Part shown: positions 1 to 6,009 of the stretch, in pieces
How the letters are laid out: every line of letters begins with the position of its first letter
Position numbering within the stretch: the stretch's first letter is position 1
Source: VMCP01 sp965655465
Lineage (GTDB): Bacteria > Bacteroidota > Bacteroidia > NS11-12g > UBA955
DNA: 7,100 nucleotides
Direction of reading: 5' to 3'
NCBI GenBank assembly: GCA_965655465.1
Contig: CBFHGY010000096.1
Location: 1 to 7,100 of the forward strand
The notes under the pieces: model-generated
What the model saw: only the letters and a program-made list of their open reading frames with translations
Told to the model about the DNA's origin: nothing
The model's database searches: none
Position numbers and translations under genes: made by a program

Positions 1-1212
1 TAAGCGTTGAAGAATGGCCGCCGCATCGGGGTGTACCAAATAATATTCGGGCATCTTGCGCGCCTCTTTAATTTTCATCCTCTTGGCATCTTTAGTAGGC
101 ACAACAATACTCAGGGTGTCTTTGGTATGTAAATCTACCATCAAGATAGACTGATCAAAGCGTTTGTTCGTTGTGCTGATCACGACCTTATCTGTAATAC
201 TCGGATTATGTAATGCCTCTAAAACCTTATCGGAATTTTGCATGGCACTATTTAAATACGACATCGCACATAAGTAGGTAATATACGTTCTGCGCTTAAG
301 AGAGGTTCGACCGATTCCCACCCCTCGAACTTCGAATAAAGTAGCAATCGCACCGGTTAATGCAAAATTGGTGGCACTCGACCGAGCACTGCTAGAGCCT
401 TGACTTAAGTATACATGATCAAACTCGGTTTGAGTAGAATAATAATCGTGAGAACGGAATTGTAATTCGGACAATTGCGTCTTTAAAGGATCTACAAAAT
501 GTTTTTGTGTAAGCTCCCTTTGATTTTGAGGTACATTTAAATTACTCGAGTTCAAGATCATCACATCATACGCCGTACCTAGGCCTGCGGTTCCCATTTC
601 CAGAAAATCCATGCGATAGGGTCTAAATTCATGAAAATCTAGCGCCAAATCCGGTTCAAATGCACACAAAGCTTGTTTGAGATATACACTCTCCTGAATC
701 ATCAACTTGGTTTGATCCCGATTTAAATCCAAACCGTTTGCCGCATATCGGTTGTGTTTCTCACTACCATCGATATTGGCCATCGGAACAATCGCCCAGT
801 CAAAATGTTTAAGCAAATCTGCATGTTGTGGTTCAAAAATTTGAGTTAAGAGATATAATAAGCCTTCAGTTGACGCCGGTTCATCTCCGTGCAAGCCCCC
901 TTGCATCCAAACTTTTAATGGTGCTTGTGGATTTGACTTAATGCGAATTACCGGAATTTGTTTTCCCTTTTGGGAAGTCCCAATCCATTCAATGCGCATT
1001 ACATCCGCGTGTTTCTCGCGGATCTTTTCAACAAATGCCATCAACTCCGCATGATTGGTATAGCCCGACTTTTTGTTAAGCGCTGGGGTTGTTATGGCAA
1101 TTTCAGGATCTGGAAACCACTTTTTCGTAATTTTCGCTGGCTGTATTCCAGAATCCCACTGAAAAAGCAGTGCCATTATAGATAGGATGATAGGTAAGAA
1201 AATTTGGATCAT
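1..1212 (-). CDS. M14-family zinc carboxypeptidase-like protein (3' end beyond window)
   Basis: The reading frame is open from an ATG at 1212-1210 to the left edge, giving 404 codons without a stop; the C-terminus is missing. Visible M14 hallmarks are the zinc pair in LHGDEPAS (His108, Glu111), LDLNRD with Asn164-Arg165 (the pair that binds the substrate C-terminal carboxylate in carboxypeptidase A), the third zinc ligand in LDFHEF (His194), and a candidate catalytic Glu294 in TLFEVRG. The segment GTSQKGKQIPVIRI near residue 78 matches the usual M14 entry motif. About 110 further residues follow the catalytic domain and their role is not recognised. Residues 1-17 are hydrophobic but lack an N-terminal positive charge, so export to the periplasm is probable rather than certain. 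The start overlaps the porin stop as ATGA, which implies translational coupling. The predicted role is trimming of C-terminal residues from peptides or amide conjugates. The exact substrate cannot be read from the sequence, and a deacylase-like M14 activity is possible. Confidence 0.9.
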   Translation of the reverse strand, partial: MIQIFLPIILSIMALLFQWDSGIQPAKITKKWFPDPEIAITTPALNKKSGYTNHAELMAFVEKIREKHADVMRIEWIGTSQKGKQIPVIRIKSNPQAPLKVWMQGGLHGDEPASTEGLLYLLTQIFEPQHADLLKHFDWAIVPMANIDGSEKHNRYAANGLDLNRDQTKLMIQESVYLKQALCAFEPDLALDFHEFRPYRMDFLEMGTAGLGTAYDVMILNSSNLNVPQNQRELTQKHFVDPLKTQLSELQFRSHDYYSTQTEFDHVYLSQGSSSARSSATNFALTGAIATLFEVRGVGIGRTSLKRRTYITYLCAMSYLNSAMQNSDKVLEALHNPSITDKVVISTTNKRFDQSILMVDLHTKDTLSIVVPTKDAKRMKIKEARKMPEYYLVHPDAAAILQRL

Positions 1213-2513
1213 AAACTAAAGGTGGTTTGAAATCTAAAAATCCATTCATTGCCCTGAATAGGCGATGAATTAATATAGTTCGTGCCGGGGTCGCAACGCA
1301 CATGGGTTGCTGAAATTTGATATTTGCAACCATAATTTCTCCCAAAATATTTAGAAATCCCTAAGGTCGTTTGCTGAGGCCGGTTATAAAATGTTCCATT
1401 GCTCAAAAAGGTATATGGGGCATTGAACAATCGTGTAAATTGACCGTCTATCGAAATTCCAGTTGTCCAAACATATCCTGCTTGAACGTTTATCCCTGAA
1501 CCTAACATCATACGCCCTTTCACATAAGCATCTACATCTTGAAGACCATTGACCAAGAAAGTATTGGCGGTACTTCCATCAGCTCGCACCCTGAAGGAAA
1601 TATCAGCAGGCACCTCTGCGGTTGCATGTATGGCATCGAATAAAAAGGAAAAGCCCTTGTACTTAAACAACATATCAAACCCTATTTTATGATAATCGGG
1701 TAAACTATAGTTCCCATATGAATCTTGATATAAAATGGTTCCACTCTCACGTCCCCGACGACTGCTCATTCCCCGATTAGAATTTGCGAATACACCTAGC
1801 ACCAGTTTCGGTGTCGGTTCTCTAAATACATCGGCTTCCCTAAATTGTCCAAATTTACGGAATAAGCCAAAGGGTAAATAATCCAAACGAACCGAATATT
1901 TCAAACCGCCATAATCCCTACCCATTACATTTACACCATCTCCGTTAGTAATGGCGACATATGGTCTGAGGTAATGCGAATTATTCCAATTGATGGAACT
2001 TTGAGCAAACAAACCAAATTCTCGAATCGTACTGAATGCGCTCACTAATCGCGACCGCTCGATTAACTGCAGTGATTGAGAAGAAAACAAACGCAGATCG
2101 GCAGGATTGCTTCTTTGTCCAAAACTTACTTTTAAATTTTTATGAGGATTGTAGGATACAAAAGCATCCATGAGATAAATTTTGTTGGCATCCTCTACTT
2201 CTGAGCTTCCACTAAAATCGAATTGCACCCTATAATCCCATTTTTTACTTGGCGACATTCCGTCGAGCCGAAATCGCAATCTGCGCATTCTGAAGCGATA
2301 CAACGTTTGATCTACCGAGGTATCTTCGTAATATTTCAATTCCGCACTGGGTTGAATATACGTCCGCAATTTCCATTGATACCCACTCTTATTACTAAAG
2401 GCAATTCCCTCGCCAAATTCATATTTATGTAATTTTAAAGGTTCTACTTGAGCTCTGAGCCCCATTGAACACAAACTTATGAGAACGATTAATATTCCTT
2501 TTCCCAGGTTCAT
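1209..2513 (-). CDS. OprO/OprP-like outer-membrane porin
   Basis: This 434-residue protein has a clear signal peptide: Lys5, a hydrophobic core at about 6-18, and probable cleavage after Ala21 in GLRAQ. The mature part alternates polar and hydrophobic residues and is rich in Tyr, Phe, Arg and Gly, typical of a beta-barrel. Segments such as FRMRRLRFRLDG (about 73-84), YRVQFDFSG, DAFVSYNP and KVSFGQRSNP resemble the phosphate-selective porin O/P family, in which these strands form an anion-selective barrel. The C-terminal strand ends in FRFQTTFSL; the final Leu is a little unusual, since Phe is the common last residue. The many Arg residues fit an anion-preferring pore, but the position inside a peptidase/transporter operon suggests uptake of an anionic peptide or dicarboxylate rather than phosphate; that is inference. 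It starts 6 nt after the amidohydrolase stop, and its TGA overlaps the ATG of the M14 gene. Confidence 0.87.
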   Translation of the reverse strand: MNLGKGILIVLISLCSMGLRAQVEPLKLHKYEFGEGIAFSNKSGYQWKLRTYIQPSAELKYYEDTSVDQTLYRFRMRRLRFRLDGMSPSKKWDYRVQFDFSGSSEVEDANKIYLMDAFVSYNPHKNLKVSFGQRSNPADLRLFSSQSLQLIERSRLVSAFSTIREFGLFAQSSINWNNSHYLRPYVAITNGDGVNVMGRDYGGLKYSVRLDYLPFGLFRKFGQFREADVFREPTPKLVLGVFANSNRGMSSRRGRESGTILYQDSYGNYSLPDYHKIGFDMLFKYKGFSFLFDAIHATAEVPADISFRVRADGSTANTFLVNGLQDVDAYVKGRMMLGSGINVQAGYVWTTGISIDGQFTRLFNAPYTFLSNGTFYNRPQQTTLGISKYFGRNYGCKYQISATHVRCDPGTNYINSSPIQGNEWIFRFQTTFSL

Positions 2514-2519
2514 AATGAA

Positions 2520-3638
2520 TTATAATGCCTTATTCAAATTACCTTTACTAAGGGTGCTCAACAAGTTCCAATCCTCATCGAAGATACAAAAATCTGCGTC
2601 ATACCCCTTTTGAACGCGCCCTTTGGTCCATAAACCCAGATTTTTAGCTGGATTAGTCGTTACCACTGCCAAGGCTTTATCGATTGGAAAACCACTGCGC
2701 TGTAAGGATTGAAATTCTTTCAAATTGGCTCCAATATCTGCGGGTTGAGTGCCAATCACGCGCCCTTGTTCATCTTTTTTATCCAAGCCTGCATTTCCAT
2801 CTGTACTGAAGGTTACCAATGAAAAATCAATGCCTTTTTCAAAGGCCTGAATGGCACATTTGTAGGGATCTGTAAATTTAGATGCTCCAGTAGTAATATC
2901 GATAGACCCACCCAAGCTTGCAAATTCTAGTGCCTGATCGAATAATTCGGCTGTGCGACCTACATGCGTAGGCGAAATATGTTCTATGGGAAACCCGAAA
3001 TCCCGTGTCAGTCGAAATAAAGGATCCATTCCACTTGGTAAGCCACCCAGATGTACATGCATGATGCCTTTTTTCTTAGCAATTAACCCACCCGTTCGAA
3101 CCGATCTTAAAATCCTGAGCAATTCAAGATCTGTAGGATACGAAGACCGTATGTCCGAAATGGCAATTTTACATCCCAAAACAGGTTCAATAAAAATCAA
3201 ATCATTTTGTAAGGAATCCATTATGTGAACCGGATCAATCCCATAATAACCCGTATGCATATAGGTATTTAATCCTTGCTCGCGCATAGACATTACCTTA
3301 GCATAAAGTGCTCGGATCGATTTTGTAGACCCATCAGTACCCAATAAACCCACAGCGGTGGTGGTACCCACTTCAAATAAATCTTTGGTTTGCAATTCCT
3401 GGGTCATAGATGAAAATCCATTTTTACCACCCGCACCCAAAAGATGAATGTGTTGATCGATGAAACCTGAGGTGAGAATTCTACCTTCCAAATCAAGCGT
3501 TGTACACGATCCTTCCCCCAAGCCAAAATCAGAGATTTCTGTTTGAACATGAATTATTTTGCCGTTAACGACAAAAATATCTTGCACCCCTAAATCTTCA
3601 GGAGCGAAAATATGGGCATTTTTAATTATTAACATCAT
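2520..3638 (-). CDS. IadA-like amidohydrolase (isoaspartyl dipeptidase family)
   Basis: The 372 residues align along nearly the full length with E. coli isoaspartyl dipeptidase (390 residues) at a constant offset of 5. That enzyme cleaves beta-aspartyl dipeptides in the cytoplasm with a binuclear zinc centre. All metal ligands are visible: His63 and His65 (DQHIHL), carbamylated Lys157 (GCKIAISD), His196 (HVHLGG), His225 (PTHVGR) and Asp280 (STDGN). Substrate-site residues Thr101, Tyr132, Arg164 and Arg228 are also kept. However, the position of Glu77, which holds the substrate alpha-amino group in the E. coli enzyme, is Lys72 here, and the position of Ser289 is Gly284. The family assignment is therefore firm but isoaspartyl specificity is not, so no gene symbol is given. 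The C-terminus is about 16 residues shorter than E. coli IadA. There is no signal peptide. The ATG overlaps the carrier's stop as ATGA; a second Met follows immediately. Confidence 0.9.
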   Translation of the reverse strand: MMLIIKNAHIFAPEDLGVQDIFVVNGKIIHVQTEISDFGLGEGSCTTLDLEGRILTSGFIDQHIHLLGAGGKNGFSSMTQELQTKDLFEVGTTTAVGLLGTDGSTKSIRALYAKVMSMREQGLNTYMHTGYYGIDPVHIMDSLQNDLIFIEPVLGCKIAISDIRSSYPTDLELLRILRSVRTGGLIAKKKGIMHVHLGGLPSGMDPLFRLTRDFGFPIEHISPTHVGRTAELFDQALEFASLGGSIDITTGASKFTDPYKCAIQAFEKGIDFSLVTFSTDGNAGLDKKDEQGRVIGTQPADIGANLKEFQSLQRSGFPIDKALAVVTTNPAKNLGLWTKGRVQKGYDADFCIFDEDWNLLSTLSKGNLNKAL

Positions 3639-4975
3639 AAAACGATAGCACTAAAAATTAACATGAAAATTAGACTCGAAACTATGGGAATAAAATTTCG
3701 CTTTACAATTTGATTCACATGTATTCCAGAAATTTCAGACAATGCAATTAAAATTCCTGAAATCGGCGAAATGGTTCTTCCTAAATTGGCAGAAAAATTC
3801 ATTTGGACCAATAAAACAGGCGCCTCAATTCCCAATTTTTGAGCAATATTTGGAATCAAAGGGCCAAAAGCAAAAAATGCCGCATTGCCACTTCCCATAA
3901 GTATAGAGGTTGAAAAAATCAAAATCGTTAATAATAGACCCACCGTTTTTGCATTAAAATACGCACTTAAGGAAACGACATCGTTTATAAAACCCAAAGC
4001 AATCAAACCATTGGCAAAGGTTTCTGCGGCAATAATGAGTATTACCACATTCTTAAAAATGTTCGCCATCCCATTCCAAAAAATTGAAAAGGTTCCTAAA
4101 ACAATTTTGAGACTTTTATGTCTGATAATTTCAAACACCACCGCAATGGCGAATCCCAATAATAAAGCCGTGGTGGTATTCAATTCTTTTATAACTGGAA
4201 TTTGGGGAATTAATCCTGAAAACAAAATCAACAAGACTAATGGGAGCACGGGTAAAATGGCATAAATTCTGGGTGCATTTACATCCGCACTTTCTGAAGC
4301 GTTATAGGAGTCAGTTATCTCCACTTTTTGATCGAAGTATTTACTGGTGAAATAAAACACCAACATCATAAACAGACTGGTCGACCAAAACAAAATCCAT
4401 TGATACTGCGTAAAATATTCAACAACGGGGATATCAAGAATATGAGCTGCACTAGCCGAAAGTGCAGACGCAGGCCCTACACCGATAGCGGTTGTCAATG
4501 CAATTACCGAAACTGCGGTGGCTCTGCTTACGCCTAAACTTAACAAAATAGGAAAAATGGTCATCATCAAGAGCATACCTAAACCCGCCGCCGAAGGAAT
4601 GCAAATGAATAATAATTGTCCAATTGGTATAATTAGTGCTGCCGCTAAATGAGGTGTTTTCTTTAAAAATTTAATAGGGGAAATGGCATGTCTAACTAAG
4701 GCTTCTGAAGCACCAATATGTTTTGAATAAGCAATAAATCCGCCAATTACCATAATCATGAGTCCCACATTCTGATTCGTTTTTGCAAAAATATCAGTGA
4801 CCCTTTTGGCAGTTAGGATGCTGGAAACTGGCCATTCCTTAATGGGAGCATGGATGCAATAGGAAATAAAGATCATGGAAGCGCCTACGAGAAACAAGAC
4901 CGCAACAGGTGGTAGCTGTCTTTTTAATAAATAGACCGTTACCAATAATGCGATGAGGGCAATTGCGAGTTCCAT
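3635..4975 (-). CDS. DcuC-family inner-membrane carrier
   Basis: This 446-residue, strongly hydrophobic protein has roughly 12 membrane segments. It matches E. coli DcuC (461 residues, C4-dicarboxylate carrier) in several signature stretches: GLMIMVIGGFIAYSKHIGAS at about 71-90, AAGLGMLLMMTIFPILLSLG in the middle of the first half, MGSGNAAFFAF (360-370) and NLGRTISPISG (397-407). The MGSGNA and NLGRT segments probably lie in re-entrant loops of the substrate path. The family includes C4-dicarboxylate and possibly amino-acid or peptide-related carriers. Because an IadA-like hydrolase follows directly, the cargo is probably an aspartyl-containing dipeptide or a related dicarboxylate rather than succinate itself; this is an inference from context. 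The gene begins 6 nt after the lipoprotein stop, with no Shine-Dalgarno sequence, and its TGA overlaps the next start as ATGA, so expression is likely coupled. Confidence 0.9.
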   Translation of the reverse strand: MELAIALIALLVTVYLLKRQLPPVAVLFLVGASMIFISYCIHAPIKEWPVSSILTAKRVTDIFAKTNQNVGLMIMVIGGFIAYSKHIGASEALVRHAISPIKFLKKTPHLAAALIIPIGQLLFICIPSAAGLGMLLMMTIFPILLSLGVSRATAVSVIALTTAIGVGPASALSASAAHILDIPVVEYFTQYQWILFWSTSLFMMLVFYFTSKYFDQKVEITDSYNASESADVNAPRIYAILPVLPLVLLILFSGLIPQIPVIKELNTTTALLLGFAIAVVFEIIRHKSLKIVLGTFSIFWNGMANIFKNVVILIIAAETFANGLIALGFINDVVSLSAYFNAKTVGLLLTILIFSTSILMGSGNAAFFAFGPLIPNIAQKLGIEAPVLLVQMNFSANLGRTISPISGILIALSEISGIHVNQIVKRNFIPIVSSLIFMLIFSAIVL

Positions 4976-4981
4976 AATTAT

Positions 4982-5920
4982 TTAAAAGGAATCGCCGTTA
5001 GACTTCGTTCCTGGAGAAAATAACTTCCCATTGATCGCTGAGTGTTGAATAAAATCGCCCGTTAATTCTGGATCCCGAGTATAACTTTCATTCGGATTAT
5101 TGGATAAAGGTTCGACATCAAATTGAATTAAAATTTGATTATCCTTATCGGTTACATATAAAATATCCCCAGCATTGTTCAAATTCAAGTCTCCTGAAGT
5201 CGAAGTTTGCACCAAGGCCCCACCAAATAACCCGGAAGGTGTACCACCACCAAATAATACAAGACATTTACCCGATTCCAATACCGTATTATTGGGAAAT
5301 ATATGATTGGGAGTGAGCGTACTGAAATTTTCAGAATCATAAACCTTAAACCCACTCATGTCAAGTGCCCGACTAGAGTTATTGACAATTTCAATAAACT
5401 CATCTGCAGCTTGGGCATATACGCCGTCTCCATTTGCATCCCCATCTAAAGCATTGTTACTAGGATCATACAAAATTTCATTCAACACGAGGTTCGGTAC
5501 CACGGGTTGATCATCGTCTTCAATCGTAATCACCAATTTGGAAGGACTTGGAGCATCCAAACCCTGAAGTTCCATTGCCTCAATGATTAAGGTCTCGGAA
5601 GATTCTTGCAGGGTGTCTTGAAGAATCCTAATATCCGTTTCGAAAATAGAATCTCCCACATTAAATATCCAAGTTGTTTCATCTATTTGGTAGTCTACAA
5701 ATTGTTGGGCGGTTCCAGATAAGCCTATGCGAATTTGATTGGTTTGTTGGGCCGGTTTACTTAAACGTACCGTAATATGTATGAGAGAATCGTCTTCATT
5801 TATTATCTTTTTAGAAACTTCCCAAGTCCATGACCCATTATCGGTTACATCTTCTGTTTGGCAAAAGGACAAGAAAACAAGTAAAAAAACACCTGTTGCA
5901 ACGGATTTGAAATTTCTCAT
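4982..5920 (-). CDS. Lipoprotein with Calx-beta-like and lamin-tail domains
   Basis: This is the first gene of the minus-strand operon and encodes 312 residues. The N-terminus (Arg2, Lys5, hydrophobic 8-19) ends at Cys20 in LSFC. Phe at -1 is not canonical for a lipobox, but the following QTED resembles the acidic surface-export signal known from Bacteroidota lipoproteins, so a surface-anchored lipoprotein is likely. Residues about 30-137 look like one Calx-beta domain: VRLSKPA, SGTAQQFVDY, a phrase on the pattern F-x-V-G-D, then LQESSETLIIEA and a closing ITIEDDD. Residues about 143-312 form a lamin-tail domain: LVLNEILYDP, DEFIEIVN (173-180), MSGFKVYD, FPNNTVLESGKCLVLFGGG and FSPGTKSN. An EF-hand-like calcium loop, DGDANGDG (159-166), lies within it. 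There is no catalytic motif; binding or scaffolding at the cell surface is the best guess. The ATG at 5920-5918 follows an A-rich leader typical of Bacteroidota. Confidence 0.85.
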   Translation of the reverse strand: MRNFKSVATGVFLLVFLSFCQTEDVTDNGSWTWEVSKKIINEDDSLIHITVRLSKPAQQTNQIRIGLSGTAQQFVDYQIDETTWIFNVGDSIFETDIRILQDTLQESSETLIIEAMELQGLDAPSPSKLVITIEDDDQPVVPNLVLNEILYDPSNNALDGDANGDGVYAQAADEFIEIVNNSSRALDMSGFKVYDSENFSTLTPNHIFPNNTVLESGKCLVLFGGGTPSGLFGGALVQTSTSGDLNLNNAGDILYVTDKDNQILIQFDVEPLSNNPNESYTRDPELTGDFIQHSAINGKLFSPGTKSNGDSF

Positions 5921-5956
5921 ATTTTTGTTTTGATGTTAGGAATTTAAACAAATGAC

Positions 5957-5989
5957 ATTATTATTGCCCATCCAGAAACATACCAGCAA
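5957..5989 (-). promoter_or_regulatory. Possible promoter of the minus-strand operon
   Basis: Read on the minus strand, TTGCTG (5989-5984) lies 18 nt upstream of AATAAT (5965-5960), one mismatch from TATAAT. The -35-like element overlaps the left copy of the CATACCAG repeat, as expected for a regulated promoter. A weak Bacteroidota-type -7 element, CATTTG, is also present at 5954-5949. The -35 match is only TTG and Bacteroidota use a different consensus, so this is a candidate only. Confidence 0.25.
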
Positions 5990-6009
5990 TCACGAATAAT
6001 CCATACCAG
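5979..6009 (+). promoter_or_regulatory. Direct repeat, probable MocR operator
   Basis: CATACCAG occurs perfectly at 5979-5986 and 6002-6009, 23 bp apart start to start, close to two helical turns, so both copies face the same side of the DNA. MocR-type dimers typically bind directly repeated half-sites, and the ATACCA core is the one I recall for B. subtilis GabR. The site sits between the divergent regulator gene and the operon. The right copy ends exactly at the proposed TTG start and the left copy overlaps a possible -35 of the operon, so binding could control both directions. A related inverted copy, GTGGTATG (7 of 8), lies inside the regulator gene at 6086-6093 and may be chance. Confidence 0.6.

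Noticed and set aside
958..1185. Plus-strand 75-residue open frame
   Set aside because: It lies wholly opposite the M14 gene, whose zinc-site motifs are in the other strand's frame; the translation has no recognisable features.
1103..1345. Minus-strand 80-residue open frame across the porin/M14 junction
   Set aside because: It overlaps both genes in a different frame, while both of them have family motifs and a clean ATGA junction.
1209..2513. Calling the porin a phosphate porin
   Set aside because: The fold family is OprO/OprP-like, but the operon contains no phosphate genes and no Pho-type site is visible, so substrate is left open.
2520..3638. Naming the amidohydrolase iadA outright
   Set aside because: Homology is clear, but the Glu77-to-Lys and Ser289-to-Gly differences make isoaspartyl dipeptidase activity uncertain.
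3885..4265. Plus-strand 126-residue open frame
   Set aside because: It is antisense to the DcuC-family gene; its composition mirrors membrane-segment codons read backwards.
5739..5933. Plus-strand 64-residue open frame near the divergent promoter
   Set aside because: It is antisense to the start of the lipoprotein gene and has no family signal.
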